Part shown: positions 10,401-20,900 of the stretch, piece after piece
Numbering within the stretch: position 1 is the first letter of the stretch
How the letters are laid out: every line of letters starts with the position of its first letter
From: Pseudobacteroides cellulosolvens ATCC 35603 = DSM 2933
Lineage (GTDB): Bacteria > Bacillota > Clostridia > Acetivibrionales > DSM-2933
DNA: 64,000 nucleotides
Direction: 5' to 3'
Assembly (NCBI RefSeq): GCF_001262605.1
Contig: NZ_LGTC01000001.1
Location: 2,027,501-2,091,500, forward strand
Notes under the pieces: generated by a model
The model's input: the letters and a program-made list of their open reading frames with translations, nothing else
Told to the model about the DNA's origin: nothing
The model's database searches: none
Made by a program: the position numbers and the translations under genes

Positions 10401-11780
10401 ATATCCGGCAGGTATATTACTTCCGACTGCCAAAGCATATCCAGTGAAGCTTAGGGATTGTATGTAGGGATATTTAACATTAAATGATTTCTTTAAAGTT
10501 ACAGAACCTGCAGTAACCCTTATTTCATAAGTCTTATCAGTACCACCCATATTTGCATCCAGTCCTGTTGCAAGAGTAAAGCTGATGTTGCCTGAAGCAA
10601 TGCTAATACCACTGATGTTACCGGATGTAATATCGTTACTTTGATCTGTAGTACCATCAAATAGTTTAATTACAGTCTGATCATTAAACTTTATATTAGT
10701 TCCCTTAAACACCAAATTCTTCTGGCTGGTATATCCCTGGCATATTGATGTGAATGCAGCCTGACTGCTGTCCTCTAAAACAGCAACTGCAACAAGTACC
10801 GTTAGGGTCTTGGTGACTTTTTCAACTCCTGTAGCCACTTCTATATTATATGTATTTGGAGCAAGTCCTTCACCAAGCTTAAATGTTAAAGCCCCACTTC
10901 CTGAAACGTTTATATTGGTAACAGTTCCAACACTTGACTGTCCGCTTAATACCCTTACTGTAGTCCTCTCCTGAACAAATCCGGTATTTGTTCCTGTTAC
11001 GGCTATTGTACAATTATTTGTATAGTTCTGATTTAAGGTCTGATTGTTGTTCTCTGTAGTAAAATTGATGGATGGAGTTCCTCTTACAAAAACCAAGTCT
11101 TCTCCAACAACTGTTTCAGATCCTGTTGTAATATGCACATCATAAGCAGTTCCACTGATTGAATCTCCCGCCAGTCCTGTTGGAACCGTTATTTTAAGCT
11201 GTTTACTGTTGTTTACAATGCAGGTTACTGTCTGTTCTATAACTCCTGCAACAAGCTTAACCTGAGAAACGCCTTCAACAAAATTTGTATAGTTGGCATC
11301 TATAATCATATCAACCGACTGGTCATAATTATTCGCAAGGCTTAAAGGGGAATTTGTTGTTACGACAGGAGTTCCAATGCTGATTGAACCTACAACACTA
11401 TAGTCATAAGTAGCGGAATTATCCACCAACCTTATTCCATATGTTGTATTATCGGTAACGGTGGAAGAATTGATGATAAATTCAACTTTTGTAGTTGTAT
11501 TGGTAAGTGATGATGTCTTCACATTATTATCCTGTACACCATTTACAAAAAAGAATGGACTTACCGTACCATTGAATTCTCTTCCGCTTATGGTTATTGA
11601 TATTGCTTTAGTAGGTAAATCACTTAGTTTCACAGATGCAACATTAATTGTAAATGTTTCACCAGCCGCAAGGGTTAGCTTGACAAAAGTAAAAGTGCAT
11701 ATAAATATAAAAACAAGACTTAGCACTACTGAAAAAAGTTTATTGCGGGTTAACTGCTTCCATAATACTGTTTTCATCAT
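7494..11780 (-). CDS. large SLH-anchored surface protein with Ig-like repeats, Fn3 domain and Thr/Pro linker
   Basis: 1428-residue secreted wall protein. A signal sequence occupies about residues 16-38 (FSVVLSLVFIFICTFTFVKL). About seven IPT-like or filamin-like repeats of roughly 100 residues follow (for example TGYALAVGSNIPAGYKKFQ). A fibronectin type III domain lies near 750-825 (VVNWSAVSGATGYKLYRS). A low-complexity linker of Thr-Pro-Ala repeats spans about 845-950. A helical, Lys/Glu-rich region (about 960-1080) and a domain ending VTFETKHFSQYVVKV precede three SLH repeats from about 1245 (DTANSKYEHSIEILASKGVI). Two ATGs lie side by side at the start, after GGAGTG. It likely forms part of the S-layer or an adhesin. 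It shares the pre-SLH domain and SLH design with 4498-7374. No enzymatic motif seen. Confidence 0.85.
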   Translation of the reverse strand: MMKTVLWKQLTRNKLFSVVLSLVFIFICTFTFVKLTLAAGETFTINVASVKLSDLPTKAISITISGREFNGTVSPFFFVNGVQDNNVKTSSLTNTTTKVEFIINSSTVTDNTTYGIRLVDNSATYDYSVVGSISIGTPVVTTNSPLSLANNYDQSVDMIIDANYTNFVEGVSQVKLVAGVIEQTVTCIVNNSKQLKITVPTGLAGDSISGTAYDVHITTGSETVVGEDLVFVRGTPSINFTTENNNQTLNQNYTNNCTIAVTGTNTGFVQERTTVRVLSGQSSVGTVTNINVSGSGALTFKLGEGLAPNTYNIEVATGVEKVTKTLTVLVAVAVLEDSSQAAFTSICQGYTSQKNLVFKGTNIKFNDQTVIKLFDGTTDQSNDITSGNISGISIASGNISFTLATGLDANMGGTDKTYEIRVTAGSVTLKKSFNVKYPYIQSLSFTGYALAVGSNIPAGYKKFQAGLTGSNTLFQSATKVYIYDSGNTLKQTQLVNPGVTNTALSFYIDEGLSDGTYKIKVDMDGNEVTADDLLAEKTFVVTKPSIAVAQGTTTPVTLLKTIQGTKTLTVTGTNTHFSRITPIVKLIDVSGADVSCTITNVVAANDTHLTFDIIPSTISTTGNYGLKVRTSENGIIDEIVIIPASQNKIIVSTSSAQIAPALVFSHYDEVISMVVTTQGITLDENTIVKIDLNRDNDYADENEMLSNVQISVLSNTITFTAPQDLTPGTYNVSATDINSNEIIASFVVIPNPATPTTGTVTASSIVVNWSAVSGATGYKLYRSTSLNGEYSVVYTGNDLTYTNTLLSEETDYYYKVSATHEVAGESAKSSVIKATTLNSLEATATPTVTASTATPTATPTATPTSTPTATPTLAPTSTPTSVPSAANPNNGGSLPLASSTSTSTATATPTMIATGTPVPTQTPTQKQTQAPVPTQTQKTSYKSTPMPKPTPTSAPMPAEVVKAVEIIKDGQANLANEADVQAAKEMALNIIQTAVQNIVNIDKKGVSTKAVEEELIKTAELVLDKINTEEVSAEIKGEEVKVVISNTQAQNMENRIDEIAKATSDLNKAIKDAKTGAKVEAVLEIKVASGEDVKQELTKVDTALPASLLKKAEEKRIDKIAVDTGVAKISIPPSIITSKENETVSISAAKVDNVAISQKVKAIVGENPVFDFDLKVGDKKVSNFSKPVEVAVPYTLKNGENPEKITVFYINDKGQLQNIIGSYDLNTGSVTFETKHFSQYVVKVNDIKFTDTANSKYEHSIEILASKGVILGYAGKFNPDNNLTRAEFVSFVVRAFKLEDPSAASNFKDVSKKDWYYSTVSVAVKAGLVSGRPDKTFAPNEKVSRQDMAVIAANALSKLKGKTLPTDYAEFIKKYADSKTISDYSQKYISLLARYSIVDSGEDGNYYPVKASTRAEAANIIYLIFNLK
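9140..9250. repeat. tandem short repeats coding the Thr/Pro linker
   Basis: Tandem hexamer/12-mer units such as GTTGGTGTTGCA on the plus strand code for the TPTATPTATP linker on the minus strand. They explain the Val/Gly-rich open frame on the opposite strand. Such tracts vary in length by slippage and can be misassembled. Confidence 0.7.
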
Positions 11781-11861
11781 ATGAACACTCCATTACAATA
11801 TAGATTTTTACTGCTTGGACTCACAAAACCACAAAGTGATTTTCCAATATTGTAAAACATC

Positions 11862-11892
11862 AATTTCCGGCAGGAATATCCTGCCGGAAATT
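11862..11892 (-). terminator. GC-rich hairpin downstream of the giant surface protein
   Basis: Perfect 13-bp stem AATTTCCGGCAGG / CCTGCCGGAAATT with the loop AATAT, about 35 bases after the stop at 11926. The following U tract is weak, so it could act as a partial terminator or an mRNA 3' stabiliser ahead of the next minus-strand gene. Confidence 0.7.
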
Positions 11893-11925
11893 TTATAAAG
11901 CTTAGATAAATTTTCAATACGTTCA

Positions 11926-14900
11926 TCAAAGAAGATCAGTTTCAACATTGATAGACCAATTTGATGTGCTATCAGTACTTGCTGTTTTAATTACAATACT
12001 GCTTTCCTTCACACTCTTATTTCCTTCAGCAGTTTTAACATTAGTAACAGCCCACTTTGAATTGATATCAACCTTTATAGAGAAGTTGCCTGCACTGTCT
12101 GTCTGAACCCATTTCTCTGTATCGGTAGCTACATTTTGAGCATCATATTGTTTTAATGCAACCCATACGCTGTTTGTTACTCCTGTTATCTGCCCAGCCA
12201 ATTCCCTTCTTGATGTAACAGATGTTAAGTCAACAGCAAATGTATTAGTTCCTGTTACACTAAAACCGTTGCCGTCAACAGCATTCCATGCAGTTGATGT
12301 TCCGATACTCTTTATTATATAACTTCCGTTCTTAAGTTTTGCCTTAAATGTAAAGTTATTGTCTGAACCTACTTTAGATTCACTTATAAATGAGTAAATA
12401 AATTTGTTTCCGTTCTCGTTTAATTCTACTTCAAGCCATGCCTTATCTGAAGCTGTTGGAGCATTTGTTATGTTAAGAGTTACATTCGGCCCAGGCTGGC
12501 TTATTACTAGTGTTTCGACTTTCATCTTGGTATTATTATCGTCAATTTTGTTTAATACATTAATACTATTAACAGTTTCATAACTAAACTTAGCATCAGA
12601 ACGGTACCACCCGTTTTGTCCATATACATCTATAACTTTGTAGTACCCACCATCATCTATTACCGGCAGATTGATTCCAAATGATCCATCATTGGCAATT
12701 TCCGTCCATTTTGCAAACCACCAATGTACATCATCACCTGCGTATTTCTGTGCCATTTCATCCGCTGTGATAGCAGTTCCGTCAATCTTAACCTGCTGAT
12801 TTTGGTTATTGAAGCGTGCAAAGGATATTGAACCTTTACCTACTGCCTGTGTTCCGCTTATTGTTGCTGTCCCTGTTACATTAGGAAGCGGTGGTGCTAT
12901 GTCAAGTGCTGGTACTATATTATTGTTATAAACAATCCTACCATCAGCATCAATAGTAAACCTTAAATCCGTTTCATACCAGAAGTATTCGATTGTTTGG
13001 GAATCAAAACCACCTACTGATACAACCTTATAGTTTCCGGGATCTGCTACCACGCTGAACTTGTAAATTCCCGTTCCATATTCCTTATAATCAGCTCCGA
13101 ACGCACCTGTCCAATCATTAGCGGAGTTATTTGCCGGCTTGATTGTCAGCCATGCATTACCTTCTACCTGTTTTAACTGACCATTGGAGTTACTCTTGTA
13201 GCTAACTATTCCTGTCAGGTTTTCAATAGGCGGTGTAATATCAAGTGTATTTTCAGTATTGAGATATCCTGACTTGTCTGGAGTTATTATTCCACCTTGT
13301 GCTGTAAGTGCTATATTGGTTTTCATCCATACGTCGCTTCCATCAGCCTTATAACCACTAACATTTATTATTCTCCAGCCTGTATCACTATCTCCTAAGA
13401 ATTCCTCAAAGGTTCCGTCAGCTTTTACATTGAACCAATGAGCCTTTGACCAGTCAATTTCTCCTGTTTTACCTTTAACAACGCTAATCCAGCCGCTATT
13501 TAGTTTGACAGACTTATCTTTATCAATATATACAGTTCCTTTGAAGTTTGGTTTCTGCTGGCTTACTGTAAGGGTCTTTGTCTGTGTATTGATAAAGTTG
13601 TCAGTGTTGTCATCTACCATATTTCCATTAACATCTATATCAAAATCCTTGTCAACCCTGGTGTAGAAGTTGTTTCCGCCAGCATCCAATACTTTGTATT
13701 TACCTGGCTTTAACGTCAGTATTCCATCTCCATCTGATCCGGTATTCACCCACACATTATTGGAGTTGTCATTGTCATCAAGATAGTATACACTTCCATT
13801 GAGCTTGTATGGTTTTATATTTACCCATGCTAATTTGAGCTTTGCATATTGTCCTGCTGTCAAGGTACCTTGAGCATAACCGTCAGCCCAATCACCGGCA
13901 TTGTATATTTTTTCTACTACAACCTTAACATTTGGCTTAATAACAATCTTAGGCAGTGTTGATTCTTGAGCATCATCAATGTTCTTTAATACTCCGCTCT
14001 CCACCTTAAAGACATAGTTTAAGTTGATCCATTGTCCGGATGCCCAATCTCCGTTGGCACCTTGTGTCCACTTGGTATTGTATCCGTTGATTCTGTAATT
14101 GCCATCTTTAAGCTTGATTGCAAACTTACCTGCATCATCTGCATTAACATTAAAATATCTGTCCTGCCAGTTGAATACTTCTATGTTTTCAACAACATTC
14201 TGTCCTAGATCTCCTGTTCTTTCAATGCTTAAATTTGCACCAGAAATACCGGCACCATTAATATCATAAATTTCACCTGTTACATTTGCAGACATATTTA
14301 TGTTGAGCTCATATCTCGTCAATGCTGCATCATATGTCACATTACCTGCGGTGGTCTGGCTCAAGCTAAATTCCTCATTCATCTGCTGCCAACCTAATGT
14401 TGTGGATAGACCGTTTATTGTATATGTACCATCGTCAAGAGTTGCATAGAAGGTTCCAGTGTCTCCATAAACACTCATTGTAACAGATATCCACTTCTCG
14501 TACTTCCATGGGTTGTTGATAAATTCAATGTAATTTGGATCATCTTTTTCCAGTTTTGGCCTTATGGATATGCTCACTGATTGTGGTGTAGTACCTTCAA
14601 ACAGATTTCCAAAATCAATAGTTCCCTTCAAATTAGGCTTAATGACCATATTCTGGCTGCCTTCTCCAACAATAAAGTTCTTATCAAGCTGGAATCTCTG
14701 AGTCTTGTTCCAATCATTATCATCAGACATTATAGTAACTTCTCTTATGATATATTGCTGTCCAGCCTCCATATTCTTTCCGAATGTACCGTCTGCTCCG
14801 ATTTCAGCCCATTCCCACTTTGTATTATCCGGTGATGAGAAGTTAATCCAGCCTTTATTAGCAACAGGCTTATCATCAAATCCTTTAACAGTACCTGATA

Positions 14901-17900
14901 CATTTGGTTTTGGAGGAACTACTACAAACTCATAATCTGGAGTATTTAACTGTTCCTTTGTAATAGTCAGGTTAATATCATAACGTACTCCTTCAACATA
15001 AGCTTCAGTTATTATATAGTCATGTGCAGCATCAAGCATAACTGAGAAGGAACCATCTGGTTTAACATTAATCCATTTTTGATACATCCATGGTTGTGCA
15101 TCGAACTCTGTCTGTAAAACATCCTTCTGTTTCAGCACCAAGTTTATATCTACCCAGCTTCCTTCATTTACTTTCTGTGTTGTAAATGGTATTCCGACAT
15201 TTGATTCGTAAGTTTTGTAAAGATATCCCGTAAAGTTGTTCTTAGGTATGCTTACATCAAGCAGTGTTACAGCAGCTCCATCCAAAGTGAGTCTCATTTC
15301 CAGCTTGCTTGATGTATTCATGACTACATAGAACTGCTTTTTGATTTCTCGCCATTCGTAGAAACCAGTGCCGTCAAGATTTGCCTTCCATATATTAACA
15401 CCTTCTACAATGTATTCTCCTGCTTCCAGATCTCCGGAGAATTTACCTTCACTGTCTGTGCTGAATCCAAAGTATCTATCCTGCTCTTTTAAAGATGTAA
15501 CCTTCCTCAAATTAATCCAGGTATTTGCAATAGCACTTCCCGATTCATCTTTAAGTATTGCATTTAGTACAGGAGCTGCAATTACAACTATCTTTGTCAA
15601 AGGATTACTGGAAGTAACATTTTCATCAACTATAAAGCTTATATTAAGCTGCTTCCATTCCTTGCTTGTTTGTATTCCTTCTATTACATAGTCACCGAGT
15701 TTAAGGTTTGTATTATATTCACCGTTAATATCGGTATTGAAACCCATGTATGTATCCCAATATTCACTTGCAGACTTTATCTTCTTGAGATTAACCCACT
15801 TGCCCGCAAGTAAATTACCTGCTTCGTCTTTAAAAATAAGTTTGGTATTTGGCGGAGAGATCTTCATTAATACTGTTTTGGGAATTTCTATAGTATCAGC
15901 TGATGTTACTTCAAATGGAATATTTACTTGTTTCCAAGTTCCGCCGTCATCAAATCCATCAATAACATATTTACCTGGCTTCAATATAAATGAAACCTGT
16001 CCATCTGAGTCAGTCTTGCCCCATTTATAGACCTTCGTTCCATCTTCATCCCTTTGACCGGATATGTTAAGACTTATATTAGGTCTCGAGTTCTGATTAA
16101 CATTATCATCTACAACCTTAATAAATACATTGCCAATGCCAAAGTCGTATACTATTGCATTAGATCCGGTTTTGTCGAAACCTTCACCAACTACCAATGT
16201 GCTCTTTGGATCATTTTCAACTGCTACATAACCGGATTCCTGAGATGATATCGACTTGATCTTGTAGGTTCCAGGAGCAAGTGAAAAGTCAAATCTTCCT
16301 GAATTGGAGTTATGAAGATATATTTCCCTTCCGTTATAATTCATAAATGTGATATCTGCATAACCTGTTAGGAGAATTCCCTTTTTAACCAGATTAACAG
16401 TTGCATTAATTGCTGGAAGAACAATTTTATTTATATCTGCTGTTCCTGATACATTGCTTATGACACCATCATTAATGGTAAATGTAATGTTTGTTGTATA
16501 TAATACAGAATTACCGCTTTGGGTTGTCGCACCGGTCCCATCAGGAGTTTTTGTATCTGAATATCCATCCTTTGAAATGGTGCTTATTCTATAACTACCA
16601 TTTGGAAGTTTAGCTTTAATATCTCCTGTATAATCTGCCCATGTTTTAAATGTGGGTATCGAATAGTCAAGACCTATGCGTTCTATCTGTACCTTCACGT
16701 CACCTTGAACTTCAGTCTGATTCTTGTATAGTTTACCTACTGCTATTTCCTGTGTTACAAAGTCTATTGGCATTCCATTATTTAAATTGATTGCCTGATT
16801 GCCTTCTACCAATATTTTAATTTCATTCTTAGGTAGTATTATTGTCTGATCTCCTTGGTATTGTCTTACTCCAAGAAGTATATATTCCCTTGGATTACCT
16901 GTTTCACCAGGTGTAAGGTATATGTTAAAGCTGCCGTCAGCTGCTACCATAGCCCTCTTTCCAAATGCCTCCTGTAACATATATTCATCCACACCGGTAA
17001 AAGGAGCCTTAAGGTATTTCTTTTCAATAAATACCAGTTCATAACCATTAGGTGCTGTATTATTAACTAACACTGCCTGTATATTTGCCATTCCTGATAC
17101 ATTTGCAAGCTTTTCAGAAGCAATTACCTCTAATGGAACCTCACTCGAACCAACCTTAGGTTTCGCTTCAAAATCTACATCCAATTGGATTCTCTTGTAT
17201 TCTGGGCTGGATATATTTACTGAATATATCTTATAAGTACCCTGTTCCAAATCCAATATACTAACACCTTCAAAATCAGTCATCCCTGGCTCAGTCTTGA
17301 GACCTGTACTATTACCACCGGTTTCAGTTGCTGCAGATTTTGTATTTGAGAGTGAATCTGTTCTGACATACATAAAGCTTGTATTTGGAAGTAAATTACC
17401 GTTTCCATCCTTAAAAGTTGCCTTTACTCTAACAAATATCTTAACAGGAACAATGATGTCTTTTGCCATTGTATTTCCAACTATATCCTTAAGACCATGC
17501 ACAGTAAACAGGTCACCCGAGCTTACCTCATCAAAGTACAATATTGCCCTTCCTACAGGACCCGTTGTTTGCTCTGACCATTCCGGCACAAGCTTTACAG
17601 GACTTACAGGCAAACTATTATGGTTTAAACTAAAGTATGCAGCTTTATTTGCTACGATGTCTTCAAGAAGAACCTGGTCAAAGAAATCAACATGTATTGC
17701 GTAATAATCCTTACCATCAACATCGTCATGAACTAAACCTTTGAAAAATACATCAGCAGAAGGAGGTGCCAAATCCAGTTCAACGCTTCTCCTTAAGACT
17801 TCTGAGACTATATTAGCTGTATCTTCAGCATATCTAACCTTTGCAGTAAGATAAATACTTTGTGTGAATGTGTTTAATATATTGGTGCTATTTGTATCAG

Positions 17901-20900
17901 GAGTAAATCCGATATCCTTTACAAATCCATCTGTACTCTGTCCTTTTACTAATGCATTTGATAAGTATACTACAGGAATATAATCACCCTTGGTAATATC
18001 CATCTGCATATTGGTTATAAACCAATCAAGAGTAATATATGATCTTCCGTTTATAACAATAAGATTTTCGTTATCTTTCTCCAGATAACCAGACTTTGTT
18101 CCAATATTTATGCTATATGATCCATCATAGCTGTTCCAATTTATTGTACCATTGAACTTATCAACAAGTGCCCTGACTTGGACATATTCTTTATTATTGT
18201 CTGTCAATATTGGAAGAACTACCTCTGAAACAGCAGTGCCGGTAGTAGTTGTACCATCAACATAGGAAGTTGTGCTGCTGAGTTTTATTGTTGCAGGAGT
18301 ATATCCCAACTCAGCAGACAGCTTAGTTAAGTCACCATTAAACCCATGAAATTTAAGTGTCAAATTTCCATTCTTGTTAATTTTTGAATCCTTATTCTGG
18401 TCAATATACTGCCATGCTTTAGCTTTTAAATAGATATCAAATCCTGTGTCAGTTACATAGTCCAAGCCTGAAATTTTTATTATATTTCCTACCTGAATTT
18501 CAACAGGTATAGTATTTGATTCAAAGCTACCGTTATCAGAATATTTAACAGCTCTCATTGTATAACTGCCTTCATATAGCCCGCCTAAGGCATATGTTCC
18601 ATCATAATTGATATTGGACTCAGCTACTTTGTTCTTAATATTATCATAAACTTCAACTCTTCCATAAGTCGCAGGCACATTGTTGCCGCCCGGTTCATAT
18701 ACCTTACCCTTTATCTGAATGTCTGTTAGATTCAGGTCAACATAATTACTATAGCTGTACGGAATATTATTTACATATATGCCCGTCGCATCAACTTTTA
18801 TTTCAGTCTCTTTAGATGGTGCAAAACTGCCATTATTTGATACACCTTTTATTTTATAGGTACCTGGCCCAAGTTTTCCTATATAGAAATAGCCGCCATT
18901 GTTGTTTGATGCAAATCCTTTATAATCTGTTGTACTCCAACCTTCTAAATGTGAATCCTGGCATAACAAACCGTGCTTATCATAAATACGTCCTTTTATT
19001 TGCGGACTTACTAACTTAAGCTGTGGATTAGCACCGGTATAATTACTCTGATCGTCGATTGTAAATTGAAAACTGTCAGACCTTATATACTCACTTCCGT
19101 ATTTGCCTGCCTCAATTCTATAATTCCCTGGAAGGAGATTGCCAATCTTAAAATTACCCAGTCTATCTCCATTAAAATATCCAATCCAATCACTTCCACC
19201 TGCCGTGTTATCAGCCTTGAATACATCAACACCGGCATATCCGGCAGGATTATTATATGGATCAACAATTGTTCCAGTTATTTGCGGTATAGTAAGTTTA
19301 AATGTAAGATTTAATGTTTGTCCCTCATATTTTGCCAACTGCCTTGCAGAATTAGAATAAACTGAATCTTCCGGTGCAATTGCTGTTATATCATATTCAA
19401 CATTCTGTGTTAAGTTTGTGATTATAAAACTTCCATCATCATTTACAGGATATATATAATTTCGCATTTCTGCCTTACTTTCAACATTTATAAACCCGCC
19501 GCCAATACCAGTAGTGTTATCTTCCGGTTTAACTACCTTTCCAATAATTTGTTGATGTCCAACGAATATTCTGGATATTCCGATAACAACACTGCCATTT
19601 TGAGTAACTTTTCTTACATTAATTTCATACTCTCCGCCTTTTAAAGGGTAGCTAAGGTTTTCTGTTGTTGTTATTAGCAGTTGATTATCGTCTACTGTCA
19701 AACCGTTTCCCGGCGTAGCTGTCCAATTAAAATCAGGTCCCTTTAAATCCACTTTGATATCCAGATCCCCCGCTGCCCATGTATACTGAGATGATGCACT
19801 GTTGGTTAATTGTATGGTCTGACCAGCTCCCTCTCCTGTTATAAAATCAGGGAAAACTGCAAGCTTGGGTATAACATTGAACAAGCCACTATTTGGTAAT
19901 GCCAATGGTGTATTGCCCTGCATAACTTTAAGGTAGTAACTACCCGGAGCAAGTACCATAGCTTTATCGAAGAAGAATCTAAACCCGTCAAATTCATTCT
20001 CAAGCGTTACTGTTCTTCCCAGTTCGTTATTTCCATCTGTTATAACTGCTGTAAGTGAGTTAGTATCCAATTGATTAAGGTTATATCCATGAACCCCTAA
20101 ATTGTTGGTTCCTTGTACCATAAAGGATATACCGGATATAGTCGGTCCAGGGATTGAGCTATCACTTGGCTCAGGTGTTGAACTAGTATACATTGGTGTT
20201 TGTATCGGCTCAGATGACATTGGTGGGGGATTGGGTGTATTAGCTGAACCCACTGTAAATTCGGCATGTCCATATAATTTTCCTGAAGTATCCTTAACAT
20301 CAACAAAATATGTACCGTCGGATAATAGTGCCGGTAAGGCCCAAATCACATCAGCAGCAGTTTTTGAAATATTTTTGTTTGCATTGTTAAAACTGTTGAG
20401 ATCCATATTAGAATTTTTACTTCCTAAATATAAATCCAATAATGAATCTACTGTCCACTTATACCCTTCGTAAGTACTGTTTTCTACTTTTATCATCGGT
20501 CCGCTGGCAGTATCGTATGTATAGGATGATTTAAGTCTTGGAAATACCTGAAATTCTTTTCCTGAATCACCAACCAATGATATTTGATCTGCCCACAACA
20601 TAAGTTTGTACGAACCTGGCTCTAAAGTATTCGGCAGTTCCAAATGAAGTATAGTGTCTGAATCAATGCCAATATTCGTAGGGATGATTTCCGTCATTCC
20701 TGATGCCTCTTTAATTGAAGCACTAATTTGGGCACCATTTAAATTTTCAAAGCCTAAACCCTCAACCACTATAATTAAATCACCAGCAAGCCCTTTAACC
20801 TCTGTAACTGCTGTATTACCAGTATAAGTTAATGCCTGTACAGGATACACAAATGAGGTAAACATCATTACAAAGCATAAAAAGTATACTGCAACCTTCG

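Noticed and set aside
19083..19268. Small open frames on both strands inside the giant gene
   Set aside because: They lie in other frames of a continuous 2996-codon gene with consistent repeat structure. No ribosome binding sites or protein-like composition.
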